Shown: positions 50,742-64,000, counted from the first letter of the stretch. The stretch is 64,000 bases of DNA from Bombus terrestris (GCF_910591885.1 NC_063271.1:18035001-18099000); one strand, 5' to 3'. Made by a program: numbers and translations. The notes: generated by a model not told the origin, from the sequence alone.

Positions 50742-51022
50742 TCAAATTATTTGGCAAAGGTCTGCACCAAACAAGCGGCATATACTTGCGTAACATCGAA
50801 CGTGTTGTTCCCGATGAATTATTAGAAATGGACATTTAAGAATCGAGTTAGATTCATCTTTGTTTTTAGCGGGTTTCTCATACTCTGGAAACGCCTTAGG
50901 AACGACGTGGCCGAAATTTGGATAAATAGGCCACGTTTCAGCTATAGCTGAATCTTCTTTCGAGAGATCTATTGCGTTTCTACGAACGTAGCTATGGTAT
51001 ATTTCAAGGTGTGACTTCAAAG
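50742..51022 (-). other. Unassigned open segment, possible gene fragment
   Basis: A minus-strand frame of 92 codons to a TGA, beginning next to a GCGTAG acceptor-like site. It encodes KSHLEIYHSYVRRNAIDLSK and, further on, WPIYPNFGHVVPKAFPEYEK. The first two thirds look like real protein (balanced composition, Pro/aromatic spacing); the rest does not. No family is recognised and no partner exon was found. Confidence 0.25.
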
Positions 51023-54000
51023 CTACGCTTTATCGAGCTCTTGAGTAATCGTGACGTGTCGCTGTCTCTTTCTGTAGCGATTAAGTAAACTTGATACCAC
51101 CAGTGTAATGTTGTGTAATATCAAAATTGCATTACCCGTGATTCGAGATACCTTGTGAATAGAATGAATCGAATTCTCACATTCTGAACAGCGCGATATA
51201 CGCATACATATATACATATACATATGTATACATACGTACATACATATATCTCTAGCGAACAGTAACAACAGAGAAATTCTGTTTCACATCGCCTTTATTA
51301 CGTATCTAGTAGTAATATGTAGTGTACATAAATAAATAATTAAATAACAAAACATTAGTTGTCATTCTATTTGCGTTTTAATAATGAGTTCTTTTAAGTT
51401 GGAAATTATCCAATAACGCTTTCAAGAAAGTACAGTTTATTCAATGAAGTGCATAGGATAATTGAGAGTGATTTTCTTATAAACCTTACAGTTTGTACAA
51501 CTTTAAGTAACCGTTATCTTCCGTAATCTTACGATGAATTGAATTCAGCGATATATTCCATTCCAACTATTTTGAGTTTGATATAGTTAGTTAAATGAAA
51601 TTTTAACAGAAATGATTAAAAGAAGGTTTTAGGTTCGAAGTTTAAAGAAAGTTGACTTTTTTTCTTATATCTTTCTGCGTCTTTCGCAAATGTAAAACAT
51701 GCATTAAGGAAAATTACAACCTGATAAATAGAACGGTATAGCACGATATTTGTTTAGCTTTTCTCGTCGATCTAATAGAATATTGACAACAAACGACTAA
51801 AAAGAAAAGGAAATAAAAGTAATCGAAATATTATCAATGCTCTTTTACGTAACGAATGAAGAACAGAAGCAGAAAAGGTTGACGAGAATTCCGCAAGCAA
51901 ACGATTAGGCATCGCAGCACCTCAAACGACTTCCGGACTGGTGCTGGAATGAAATAAGATTAATAAGACTCGTGAGGCCGGTACACCTACATGCATATGG
52001 GTATATATTTAACCATAGGCTCGTTGGTGAGCGCATGATTCGAGTTCGTGACATCGTACGAAGCAGAAATACATACATACGTATATAGCAGGGTGAAGGA
52101 AACCATCTCTTTGAACAACGTCACGCGTAGAATATATATTTTCATACGCGCAAACTTTTTCACTTCTACTCTACCATATTCACTATGAAACGTCAAATGG
52201 CAATCTAAGACATATTTTCTGCAATCGGTCACAGCTAAAAGTAATTTATACCAAATGGTCGCACAAACATTTCGCGTTTCCTGTCTTAGTTTCGATCTTT
52301 CTTTAAATTGTTATAGACTCGATGGAAACAGCGAGTGCACAATTTACTTCCATATCGTTAGGCGAAAATACGCGTTTTACGATGTTTTCTCGTCGGTTCT
52401 CGAGCGCGATATTTTCAGAATTCGAAACGGGTACGGCGCGAGGATTTCGAAAATATTTCTCGACCATCTCCTAATTTTAGAGAAGGCGTTCGACGATTCT
52501 CCATCATTGCTCCGTTCACGATTATAAATATGATCTCACAACACGACGTGCCGCAAGAATGAAACTGCATCACAGGGATACCGAGTTGTGTACCCGTTCG
52601 CATTGCAATTCGATGTTTTTCCATCTGGTACGATCGACTGTAGTTTCTTTTATTTCGTTTCGAGCCTATGGTCGCGCTTTTGATTCATCAGCGTGCTTGC
52701 ACGAACTGAGTTCTTACTGTCTTCTCTTATTTTCTTTCACATTTCTCATTTTTCTCCTTAAAACCGGATCGACGAATTTTAAGACAGAATATTACATTGG
52801 GTTGTAATTAATTTTGGTTTAAAGTCTTAAGAATTTAAAAAATAGGAATATAAGTGATAGGTCAAAGTTTAGGGAGGATGACGCTATTATTTATATTTGA
52901 GAATTATCAGTTTTAAATGACACATGCTTGTAAAGTGATAAAATAGATTCATTTTATCTAACAGGGGGTGTGTACATTTGCTTCGTCTGAAATGTTTCTC
53001 AGTGTTTCATAAAAATGAATGAAATAAGTTGTTTTAAAACTTAAGCGTGATATTTGTTAGTATCTATTTCCTAACTCTTTGCTTTTGGTTTGAACACAGA
53101 GTATAAAAGCTCCATTCATCGAAGACTATTTTATCGTACCTATGCCATTTTAATCAGAGTGGAGAACGATAGGGAGTAAGATAAATCGCAGACTGAATTG
53201 GTATTTCTTTGCTTCGTAGAAATAGAACTAAGATAAAGTCGCAAGCTTTCTGAGATTTACTTTAAAAATTAAGTATAAGTACTACATTTATATTCGGGTG
53301 TTTTAACGTATTTCTGAAGGCATTCTGAATTCTTATTTCGTTTAATACATGTAAATATTCCACTACAGTCAGAGGTAAAATTAATCTGTACCTATCCTTA
53401 TTCGTTTGAAAGAAAGAACAAGAATGCAGCGTTAAGGTCGACGCATTGCGTGCTCATTGCCCATGCGTGCACCGAGAAGACGATTTGATTTTTCCTGGGC
53501 AGACAGAAAAAGAACAAGGTGTAGAGAAACGATTGAGAGCAATTGAGGCGATCGTTCGATTTGGATCTGTTTGACTTTAAGTACCCACTCCATTCTACGT
53601 CGTGTCGGCCAATCGCAGACGTTCTTTCGAATGCATAAGTGCGCACTTAAACGTTTGAATCTTCGTCTGTAAAAATGTGACCGGCAATTTTTTCTAAAGA
53701 AAGTAACTAACTCATAATATGATAAAAACAATGGTCGTGCTTCCAACAAAGGATTGTACATGTTAGCAAGAATGAACGCTTCTCTAACTTTTATACTAGA
53801 AATGACGTAAAGCATAAAAAATATATCGTTTGAATATTATGAATATGTATATATTTATTAATACATTTATTAGTATATAATATATATAATATATAATATA
53901 TAAGAAGAATTAAGCAACATGTATCAAGAAATATATAAGGCAAAACGTTTAGAATGTAATACCGAAATATTTGAATACTCACTACGAGTTTAAAAATAAT

Positions 54001-54239
54001 TATTACGTATCTCGTTAACTAATGTTTCACTGATCTCCTCGCGACGCCTTTTATTTACACGACGTCTGAAACAATCAATTTAGCTCAGATATTTCTCTTA
54101 CTTCACAGCATCCAAGTTTAGAACAAGCTAATTATCTTCCGCCAAAAAACGACTTTACGTATAATCTCCCAAGAATTTCAATCAAATAGCTTCACCGAGA
54201 AACCAGTAAAACAAGACTTGAGTCGGCATACAATGTGCG

Positions 54240-54720
54240 TACTTCTATAGAAACGTTAGAAGAGTGGTCCATGATCGTCGAATGGTCGAGCGAAACGAGC
54301 ATGCGGCTTGGAAGCGAGCAGCGGCGCCGCGGCCGTGCTGCGTAGCGCTCGCTTCCGCGTTTTCTTCGCCGCGTAACGGGAGCCGCGTGATTGATGATCG
54401 AATAGCGTGAAAGCTGCTACGAATTCGCCGCGCACTCTTCCAGAGAACCAAAGGAACGCGTGTGTGCATAGCTCGGTGAAGTTCAAAGCCAAGCGCAGAG
54501 TATAAGCGGCGGGAAAGTGTTATACGCGCGGTGATATCAGCTCGACGCAACGAAACCCGCTTTCGGGCCAATTATCCGCGTTCAATTTTCTAAAGCGTCG
54601 ACGGACGATGCTACCGGCGTTTCGACTCGCTTCACCGACATTTCTGCACGTTTCTCTTTGTGAAGTTACGACGAAATCGGCATACATTGACGCGTCTGCG
54701 ATCGACTTTTCCGGACTCTG
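54240..54720. promoter_or_regulatory. CpG island upstream of exon 5, possible alternative promoter
   Basis: One of the GC-richest non-coding blocks in the window (core at about 54290-54380 with GCGGCGCCGCGGCCG). It lies 0.9-1.4 kb before exon 5. Overlapping minus-strand ORFs (to 108 codons) are compositional. It could drive a short isoform starting in or near exon 5. Confidence 0.35.
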
Positions 54721-55655
54721 GAAATCGACGATTCCGCAACACGCCTAGCTGCGGAGGGAAGGCTGTATTATTTCTGAGAAAATCTTGCGATTCATTCAAG
54801 TGGTTTGAAACTATACCGAATGTTGAACGTTGGATTTGTGTACGTTTAAATATTTTCCTTTCTTTTGAAAAGTCTTTGATATTAAGCTTCCCCTGGAAAG
54901 TAAATATTTTCAATGAGTTCGGACAAGTTTGATTAAATCCGTCTTTATCCTCTGTATATCTTCTTCAATTACTATTTAAAAACATGTCATACGATGTATC
55001 TGAAAGTACTTCATCTATAATAATTTCATACAATAAGTTATATATTCTCAATTTATGAAATTAGTAATACATTTTAATGACAAATTTAGAGAAAATAAAC
55101 TGCTCGGTGTTGTAAAAAAAAAAAAAAAAAAAAGGAATTGTAGAATTAAATCTACGAAGTTGCCAAGCTAAGTAACTATAAAATTCAAGACTAACCGTTT
55201 TCACATTCTTTTCTGGAAGAGAAGTTTCTCTTTTCAGTGATTTCACGCATCGAAAACCGTATTTATTAATATATTGACCGTAACGCTACGTCATGCGAAC
55301 GCTAAATGATTCAATCAAACTATGATTTTAAGGAATGCTATACGATAGTGTATGAAAGTACGAACTATAAAACAGCGTGATCCTGTTACATACTTACTTG
55401 ACTTCGGATACACTTTCATGTATCTACTTTTGTTCTCGTTGCTCGAATCATTCGAATCTTAGTCGTTTCAATTCAAGTAATCGGACTAATCTAAACGAGA
55501 CAATAGGAGCCGGTTAAGAGTATTCGGAACGAAGCTTTCGTTTCAACCGCCTTTTCCGCTATATATGAAAAATCGAAAGGAAGAAAACGCGATATAGCCG
55601 ACCTCGAGAAAAGAAAAAACCACGAAAGCGATTAATTCTATATTGCTTTTCGCAG

Positions 55656-56163
55656 CGCAAACGGGAGGGCGCCAGTGTCCAGCAAGCCGCCCCTGCCTCC
55701 GCAGCCGCCCCGTGTCGGGGCGCTGGGTTCGAGATCGTCGACGGGCGCGTCGGCGGCGGCGGCGGCGTGTTCGTCGCGCCGACGCGCGGCCACAGACCTT
55801 GGAAATCCGGCGGCCATCGAGATGGCGAAAGCCCGCACGATGCAGGCCGCCCAGGAGCGCCCGGTCGGCCTGCTCGAGACCGACCTCGACGAGGCCGTGC
55901 CGTTGACGACGACAACCAGCGTCGCCGCCGCCGTTTCCGTCTCCGCGAACACCACCGGCAAGAAGACCAGGAGTTTGCTCAATCTGAATCACACCTCGGC
56001 CGCCCCGCGACCCAGACCGGAGCACGCCCTCCACGTACCCCAGTCGCCTGTCGCCGCTTCGCACAGGAGCCCCCGCGACGACGACGCCGCCTCCACCATC
56101 AACCAACGGCCACACAAATCCATGGAGTTCCTTCTCGACAAGGAGAACCTGCATTTCGTCAAG
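55656..56163 (+). CDS. Long gene, coding exon 5; gene continues beyond window
   Basis: Phase 2 in, phase 0 out, about 169 codons. The acceptor TTGCTTTTCGCAG and donor AAG|GTAAGT are both strong. It is very GC-rich. It encodes a Pro-rich start (SSKPPLPPQPPRVG, an SH3-ligand-like PPLPPQP), an Ala run, IEMAKARTMQAAQERPVG, KKTRSLLNLNHT and a conserved-looking end, HKSMEFLLDKENLHFVK. Counting all five exons, 1436 codons are open without a stop. The remaining C-terminal exons, where any folded domain would be, lie to the right of the window or were not recognised. An SH2-type or other adaptor is possible but is not shown by this sequence. Confidence 0.8.
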
Positions 56164-59100
56164 GTAAGTAGCTGCCTCTCCGTTCCTCTTTCCCTTGCTG
56201 TCGTAGTTTGTCAACCAGTACTCCTGATTGGAACCGCTCCGCTGGTTGCAAGTCACACAGCGTCTTCGTGTCGCCTTCGTGACACTCGATCGCTGGATCG
56301 TCGTTTATTAGGATTAGAGTGTAGAGACGAAAACGTGTTGGACGATTTAAGTTAGACGTAGGTCGATCTTGGAGACTGCAAGAGACTGTTTGCGATAAAT
56401 ACGTTAAAGACGAAGTATGGGCACGCCAGGATCGACCTAATTGATAAAATGTTCTGTTACGAGGACGAGCTTGGTGCTAATCGTCCTCCGAGAGGGTTGC
56501 ATTGGTAGCATATGGTAACATCGATCGTACCTTCCGTTTGTAAGTATGTTGTTAGATACGTACGAGTACTTTTCAGATATTTCAAAGATCGTATGTCGTC
56601 TTTTCTTAAACGTTTAGAGTTAGTAAGGATTATTCATCGACAACGAGTTTGTCGGGTATAAATACTTGTTTGTGGCAATGTGTACACTGTTCATCGAAGG
56701 TTATTGAGTCAAGGGCGTTAATTATTATTATACTTTCGTTACCTCGTCAATTTAACTAATAATAAACAATATGTTATTAACGATACTACGAGACGCTCTT
56801 GTGTATCATTATCAGTAACTAATCTTGATAAGCGGTTAAACGTGATGTAACGTAAGTAATATCGCACGTGATATCGTATCGCGGAAAACGTGATAGCCAT
56901 CTTAACAAATACAGCTATCTGTTTTATTGCAAACTAATGCGACTATCTATCAGAATTTAATTCTGAAAAGAATTACGCGATACACAATGTGGTCTGATGC
57001 AGAGTGTAGATTAAATGGTAAAGGCCTCGCGGAAAGCCGAGCGAGGTCTTCATCGCGATCGCTGCACGATCGAACGTGTTTCTTTTCAGGTTTCTTTCGG
57101 CTTCTTTGCGCGTGTTTCTAATTATAACACTCACTTCGATCCGGCGGTTATTAAATCCGCTAGTTGATTCTCTCGTGATGTTCATTAGCATTAAGTGAAC
57201 ACCTACTGGGGGAGATTAGTTAGTACTACACGATTATGCCTTTTAATCTGATTATGCCAACGTACTATCTCACAGAGTTAGGTGTGTTCTTAATTTCGTT
57301 TGCTCGAATTTCCTATTAGCTTGAATAGAATGTTTTAGAAAATTTGCTTTGAAGGAATTTTGAAAATATAAAGCTACAAAATCGAGATTTAAAGCGTATA
57401 AAGTGTCTTCCAGTAACTTCGTTCGAGTAGATTATGCAAACGCATCTTTAGTCGAATATTAAATATATTAGATATTCTCTCTCATATTCCTTTCGAAACG
57501 TATCGATGGTTTTTGATGCTCTGTACTTACTTTGAGATTGGTTGGAATATTGTAACGCTATTGTAAGTTTGAACGTATTTCAGAGTGGTACACTTTTGCA
57601 GTGTAGTGTAAAGTGCGGGCTTCACCTTTGACATTTCTTCGATTAAGTGGTCTGAAGCGCCACCGATTTCTGTATCAAGCCTACAGTTCAAAACAAGCGA
57701 GACAATACGATTCTCGATATCTGTGAGAAACGTTCATCCTATAGTCCAGTAACATATGACTTTGAAAGTTAAAATTGAATGAATTTTAACTTTGGAAGTG
57801 AAACGTTTTGAATCCTTAGTGATATTTATGAATAATAATTGTATACTTGAATAATAATTTAAAAACGTTGGCTCGATTGTCTTAAAAATTCAAATGTTTC
57901 TTGAAGAACTTGATGTATTGAATTGGTCTCTTTTTCTGCTTCATTGAGGTTTCATTATTAATTTTATAAGAATATTGACAATGAGGAACTAGAATTTAAT
58001 AAATTATTACGACACGCAAATCTAAATTTTCAAATCGTTTTGTTTTCTCTTTGCAACTGTTGTGTTTTTGCAACTACATTATACCAACTTGCATTAGTTT
58101 GTATTTTAAACTCAACAGAGTTGGAAAACATGTCGTGAAATATAACTATTTATCCATGTTTTAATCATTCGTAAAATCTGGCATTCGATATCGAAGAAAC
58201 GATCGTTCAGCGATAACGAAAAGCGGTTTAGCCGTTCGAACGAACTTTTCGTTCGATCGAAGAATTCAGTGAAGCAATCATATTGGCTTGATTCGTAAGT
58301 ATGTAATTAAAAATTAAAGATGCGGTAGTGTATAAGCTATACGTGATATATAAAAATATATAAAATTATATTTATGGTTAAAGTAATGCGGCGCTGTAGA
58401 TAGGAGATACAGAGAAGAGTCGTTAAGGGAAAGAAGAATTTCAGCTGTGTTTTGTAGCTTAACAAATTATTTTGTAGTGTTTTATCATGCACTTGTTTAC
58501 AATGACTGTCTAAATTTATTTTTCACCATTTGCTATCAGCGCATTGGCACATTCGAACGCTTGAATCCGAAAGATGCAGCCAGCAAAGGAAAGCAATTTA
58601 TTTCTTTGTGGTTGCTACGATGGAAATTGAATTTTATGCTATTGCACGAGTGATTTTAGTCGACGGAATCAGTTAGATCAGGAGATGAGTGTGAAACCGC
58701 CGAGGGCTGATCCCACAATTTGACGGCTGCTAATTTTGTAAAGTATTAGGTACTAGGAAAAAGAAGTATATGTGATAAAGAAGTATAAGAATTATATGTG
58801 ATAAAAAGTAACACGAAGATAGCTCAAGGTTCGTGGTCGTGAAATTGATTACAAAGAAGTAATATCTCGCAAGGGAGAGTTAATGCAGTTTAATTGCTCT
58901 TTACGAGGCTGCATCAAAGGGTTTATCAGGCTGGTCGAACAAAGCAACGATACAAAGCAACTAATATAAAGCATTTCGTTTATACACTCGTTATACATAT
59001 AATAAAGGAAGATCTTGTTCTCAGAACTAGGTTCATCTCTATGAATTATCAACCGATATTATTTCTTTTTTTCACGACAAATGCTAATTTTGATGACGAC

Positions 59101-62100
59101 CACTTTTAAGAAATGAGCAAATGAAAAAGTCAGAAACGCACGAAATTTATAATTTTGTCCAACACTGTACTGTACTCACTTCATACTATGAAACTCACAA
59201 TATGTATATCCTCCATTTTCATACGACGATGATACTTCGACCGATATCTTGTAGGCAAACGATATCCAATGCAACAAGGTCAGCGGTGTGTGCAAGTCCC
59301 AACTCGTGTATAATTTATTCACAATACGCGCAAACTTTTAAATTTGTTAAAACGTGGTCTAAAGCCAGCATGGTCAGATAATCGCGAGATACATAACATT
59401 TGTATTTTACATGCGCGTTGCAGTTTACGCTTCAACTGAAATTTTACATTGATATCGAACGATGATAAAAACTCCGTTTTCCCTTATCGACTGGCCAAAG
59501 AAACGGAGCGAAACTTTCACAATCTCGACGTTTACCTGCGACTTTTAGCCAACGTATCGGGCATACATCAGCATTACGGACATATAGCTTGTCTTATCCT
59601 GTATGTACCTTTGCCGCTGTTCGCACGAACGGATTCGCGAGATAAATCTTTTAGAATTTGTATCGAAGTGACCTTTTCGCAGTATGAAACAAACTAGTAA
59701 CAATTGTTCAATGCGCAATATAAAGTCGTACAGGGTATTTAAGGAAGGAACATTATTGCAATTTGGGGCTTCCAGACGTAAAGCGTCATATGCTTTTTAA
59801 CATCAAAGCTACCAACAATTAAAATATTGAACTTGTAGCAAAAAAATCAAAGTGATAGGTATTACAAACAATTACCTAAATCTTCAACAATGCAACTATG
59901 TGTATATTTATTAATTTTTATGAAAAATATGAATTAGTTACTTTGTCCACTCTGATAATCTTAATAATCTTTGTTAATTAATTATTCGGTTGACCAGTTA
60001 AAAATTAATGTTCAAATTCAAGTCTTGCAACTAATTAATTAAAAATAAGATGGATATTTCGACATCGTGCGTATTCGACTAAGTCGCGTAAATCGGAAGA
60101 TTATTCAAACAACCCATAAACAAATTTGTAACTGGGTAACAAATGCTATTCTAAAGTAAGCCAAACGCTATTTTTCTGTACACTTCCATAACTTTAAATA
60201 TCAGTTTGATCGCAGTAAAATGCATCGCGCAAACGAGCATTATTGCGCAATACGTCCACCTAGATCCATTCGTAAACTGCTCTGGACAGTTTACTCCGCT
60301 GTTGATTCTAATCAAGTCGACTGTGAACGAAGCTGGGAATTTAGATTAAGAACGTACAACGTGGTCTTCGCCAAATTGGTGATAGTTACCTTTATCATGG
60401 GTCGACAGATCATCTTATCCGATGTAATAGGAAGTAGAAATTCTCTATTGCGGATAAATTGTTTTAACGAATTTCTTTATAAAAGAAGAAAAGATAGAAT
60501 AAAATTACAAATTACTTAATCCATTTGCAAAGGATGATAGAACAAAATGATACATGCATCGTTAAATAAGTATTACGCGAACGACGAGTCAGATATGATG
60601 TGAATAAAGCTTTAAAACTTTAAACTCGTAGTTGAAAAGGTTAAGAACGCCTTCGGTGATGACCAAAGTTGATGAGTAGAGGCAGTAACGACGTTTGAAC
60701 CAGTTGACGACGTCTTGTTCGCTCCGCTGCTTCGTCAGTCAGGGAGCGGACTCTATTACTGTTACTCGTAAAAAGATAGGTGCATCGATCTAGCAACTAT
60801 GAGGACAACCCCCGATATAATTACTCCGCGACGACCTCGGCACTTTCTCGTCGCGCTCGTTTTGACGGCATCGTTAAAATCGGCTCTGTTTAATAAGACC
60901 GATCGGCGGTCATTCGATTCTCTATTTTGCTAAACGTTGACACGATGAAACACGCCTATAGATATCCTACATCTCGTTCGATATTTTCAATACAATTGAA
61001 GAAATTGCGGTTACAAGGAAGTAGCTAAACTCTTGTAGTTTTTCTAGAATCTGATCTTTTAGTTTGAATTTTTTTAATAGTCACGAGAAGTAATAAACTT
61101 TCGAATTATTGGACGAAGTGGAAATGAAAGCTACATTTTTAATAAGGATCTGTAATTATAAGGTTACGCTAAGATTATAATCGATGATGAGCGAGCATCG
61201 TGGAAGCGATCCTCTTCGATCATTCGATTCACGAAGTTCTTTGACGATTAGACAAACGAAGAGAATTATTAGTCTTTGAAACTCTTTTTGTATATCTCGC
61301 ACGAGGTGATTTTCAAAGTTCCTCTTATCTTCTCGTTTGTTACGCGTGGCAGAAATATAACGGGATATAAATTTAGTTTTGTTGTGTAATTAATTTTAAT
61401 CGTACATGATATTTACGGCAAATATTGCGTATTTAATGCGATAGTGTATTGTAGACTGTATTGTACCGTGTATTGTAGACAGCGATGCAAATTGCATTGT
61501 CTTATTATTTTTCGATAGATCTAATATTTGCTACTTCTAATTTTTTTCTAAGCGTATTATGATGTCGAAAGGGAAAAAGTCTTTCAATAACCAAACGTCA
61601 TTCGCAGACACTAACTACGTAACCCCATTTGAACAAAATCCAGTCACCAGCAGCAAACGAACGTACGTATACTCGTTGCAGACGACAACTACGCTGACGA
61701 CAGTGACTGAAGAAAACACTTTCGAATTCATCTCTCGGTGTGAAGTCTCATTTACTCTACACTCTACCTCATTTACTTTCACTTGTCACGATTCGCACTC
61801 TTCCTCTCGAAATCCGACGCGCATTTCGCGCTCGTGTTTGCGCGAACAAATCGCGAATGTCCTAACTGCCTTTAACGCCTATTTTTCCACCACGTACACT
61901 GTTTCTTCTAATTAGTCTAACTTATATTTCAATTTACTCGTTCGATTCTCGTTCGCGCCGTCCTCTTTGAATGCGTTAGCGAATCTCGCGTAATGATACC
62001 AGTCTACTCTTTTACACTTTTTACAACTTTCCCTTGAACAGAGTCTGCCGCGTTCGAACAACGCTCTTTGATGCGCGTACAATCGCGCTTCTCTACTCAT

Positions 62101-64000
62101 ACTCCCCCATTTTTCGTTCTTTTTCAGTCATAGTTCTGCACGATGGAAGCACAGGGAAAGAATAGGCACGATACGAAACAAGAGGCAAAGAAAGAGATCA
62201 CGTTTGATGAAAAATAGAAAATGTTGTTCAAAGGTAATTGAATCGAAGGGAAAAAGTGGATGTTTCTAGTCCATCACGCAGTTCTCGATCGATCGATGTT
62301 CGGTGAACGTTATAAACAGAGCGAGAAGAAATTATCATCCTTGCATAAGGCTTCACACTAACGTGGATCGAGCCACTTCGGTGGTCCGTGTATTTTAAGC
62401 GATGCTTGTAATTGCGTTGAACGAACTTGTGCCCTCGATTTTTCGTTTCGAGAATCCTATTTTTTGAATATATCTGTGCAAGATATTAAGAAGAAGATGG
62501 TTCAGAGATTCGTCGAAATAACATTTGAACTGATCTATATTTTTTAGATTCCCCATTGTTAATTAAGGTTTGCAGACGATTGACAATTCGATGCTCTAAG
62601 ATTTTGCATCTTATGAAGATTTCTAGATATGTAATACGTACGATCTTTTGGGTGGGGTCACATCAATAGGTGTCACCACTTAATACCTTACTTTATAAAA
62701 AAATATTTTGATTTAAACTTTATGTTGTTCTATCTGGTATAAGTGGATTTAATTTGCAGACGTCCAGTTAATCTGACACTAACTCCAACTATAATTTCGT
62801 TCCCATAAACGAAGCTCTGCTGCAGTTGCATAACGTCTGATTGCTTCGTTTTCGCAGCGCGCAAGTAATGGGCGATACATGTTCATGAATAAACAATAGA
62901 AGAAACGTACTTTCGTTACTTTACGTACTTTCAGTAGCAACAACGTTGATATACGAAAATACTTATCTACTGGCCTGAAAAATTCTTCTTTCCGTTTTTA
63001 TCCCTTTCCGCTTATTCGCATCAACCAGGAATCCAGATTCAGGGAACATTAATTTCTGTTCCATATTTCTTCTCCTTCCTTCTGGGAGGTCGCTTCGATG
63101 GCGCCCTCTAGACTTTGGCCCGCTGCCAGCTTCTCTTCTTCCCTTTTTTGGTCGCCTTTTCCAACGTCGCTTGCTGCTCGTTTGTTACCCCTTTTCCTTT
63201 TTGTTACCCTCGTTTCTTGCTTACCTACGTTCTTGTCGAAACGATTACGTAAGTTTTTCCGCCCTCGGATCGAACCAAACAACCGAACGTTTTCACGACG
63301 CTTTGAGCATCTGCGGCAGCCATTTTTGTTTCTCCCGGAAGCAGAGACAACGTGACACGGGAGGGACCCGTTGGTAGCGTGATCTCCGTGGAAAGAGGAA
63401 GAAAAGCCAGGAATTCGACCTCCGAGGCTACGGGTCGATAACCCTACGCGTTTACTGTTCGCTCTGACTGTTGGGAAGAATAGAGGCAGAGGAATAGGAA
63501 GCAGCTGATGTCGCTTAGGGTGAGGCGATCTCGTTCGATCCACGGAAAAATGGGACGTTTCGTGAGTCCTTTCCGGTGATTTAAGGTCTCGTTTCATGGA
63601 ACCAAATATCAGGGAGGTTTTTCTCTAATATTATTCGTCTGATTGAAATAAATTCGCACGCTAGATGTTGTTCGTACGCTTACAACTCTATTTCAATATA
63701 TTAACTCGATTCTCTCAAATTACTGATTGTTGAATTCTATACATGTACCGTACCAAGGAAAAGTATTAGCAGAGCCAGGATTTTCGTGCAAAATTCTTTG
63801 TAAATTTGTAGAGACTGTGAATCTATTTAGTTTCTTTTTTTTTTTTTGTAAAATATAACCATCGACTCTAATGTTTAAGTGCACCATGAATCATGAATTT
63901 TAAAAATATCCACAAAAAAGGTAAAATACACATAAAAATCCGTTTTTGTCGGAATAAAATTATTGAGACTTGAAAATGTTGTTATTACGGGTATTCTACC
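56164..64000 (+). other. Intron 5 of the long gene, open to the right
   Basis: No further exon in matching phase was recognised. ORFs such as plus 59449-59697, 60220-60519, 61559-61915 and minus 63049-63597 show no family signature or paired splice sites. CpG-richer blocks near 60640-60930, 61560-62110 and 63050-63600 may be regulatory. Confidence 0.45.

Larger units (their letters stand above)
47737..55655 (+). other. Intron 4 of the long gene
   Basis: A 7.9-kb intron. It contains complex CpG-richer DNA at 48480-49080, a TACATA-type microsatellite near 51200-51250, an unassigned minus-strand open segment (50742-51022), AT-repeat DNA near 53870-53905, a CpG island (54240-54720) and a poly(A) run near 55115-55132. 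Confidence 0.55.

Noticed and set aside
53865..53905. ATATAATATATAATATA run
   Set aside because: Simple AT microsatellite of the kind common in this genome, with no element ends.
55543..56256. 237-codon minus-strand ORF and other overlapping frames
   Set aside because: GC-rich shadows of exon 5. The plus frame has strong splice sites and phase agreement with exon 4.
57020..57055. Short GC hairpin (CCTCGC...GCGAGG) as a microRNA or terminator
   Set aside because: The stem is only six to eight pairs, too short for a pre-miRNA; likely chance in a CpG-rich patch.
63049..63597. 182-codon minus-strand ORF
   Set aside because: Purine/pyrimidine-skewed sequence gives a Lys/Arg/Gly/Glu-rich peptide with no motif. 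No splice partner or start context, and overlapping plus ORFs exist.
1..64000. tRNA, rRNA and CRISPR signatures
   Set aside because: No complete A-box/B-box pair with an acceptor stem, no conserved rRNA words and no regularly spaced direct repeats were seen.

Overview
The window is nuclear DNA of an insect, most likely a hymenopteran and probably a bee. It is AT-rich overall, with CpG-rich promoter islands and exons that stand out by GC. Genes carry spliceosomal introns, both short (about 60-600 bp) and of several kb, with AATAAA poly(A) signals. There is no operon structure, CRISPR array, rRNA or recognisable tRNA. The species call is inference from composition and gene style.

Layout. 1-9.48 kb is non-coding: an inverted-repeat motif at 458-470 and 639-651, GC-rich islands at 1.55-1.76 and 2.0-2.6 kb, a homeodomain-site-rich block near 7.2-7.47 kb, and two diverged direct copies of one dispersed repeat (5500-6111 and 8501-9155). 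9.48-20.57 kb is a compact cluster of four genes: a CIMIP2/FAM166-type ciliary microtubule inner protein (+), a kynurenine aminotransferase (-), the SMC5/6 SUMO ligase NSMCE2 (+), and a secreted or membrane-anchored thrombospondin type-1 repeat protein (+). A 265-bp piggyBac-like MITE remnant lies between the aminotransferase and NSMCE2. 20.57-26.2 kb is gene-poor, with a decayed repeat and an antisense locus that looks spliced but does not keep frame.

From 26.2 kb, or at least from 32.09 kb, to beyond the right edge runs one very long plus-strand gene. Five coding exons (32090-32327, 37864-38025, 43536-44043, 44845-47736, 55656-56163) join in compatible phases into an open frame of 1436 codons. 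The product is a large, mostly disordered, Ser/acidic-rich protein with no domain I recognise, and its C-terminus lies outside the window. Four CpG-rich islands (26.2, 30.1, 42.1 and 54.2 kb) sit upstream of successive exons and could be alternative promoters.

The introns of the long gene hold the most unexpected items. On the minus strand at 36.26-36.97 kb is a decayed fatty-acid elongase (ELO) gene with in-frame stops and a damaged histidine box. At 33775-33951, also minus, is a clean 3'-terminal-exon-like ORF of unknown family. There is also a short possible transposase remnant and a 13-bp minisatellite. I see no clearly new multi-gene system. The nested elongase relic, the orphan antisense exon and the long uncharacterised protein are the best leads.
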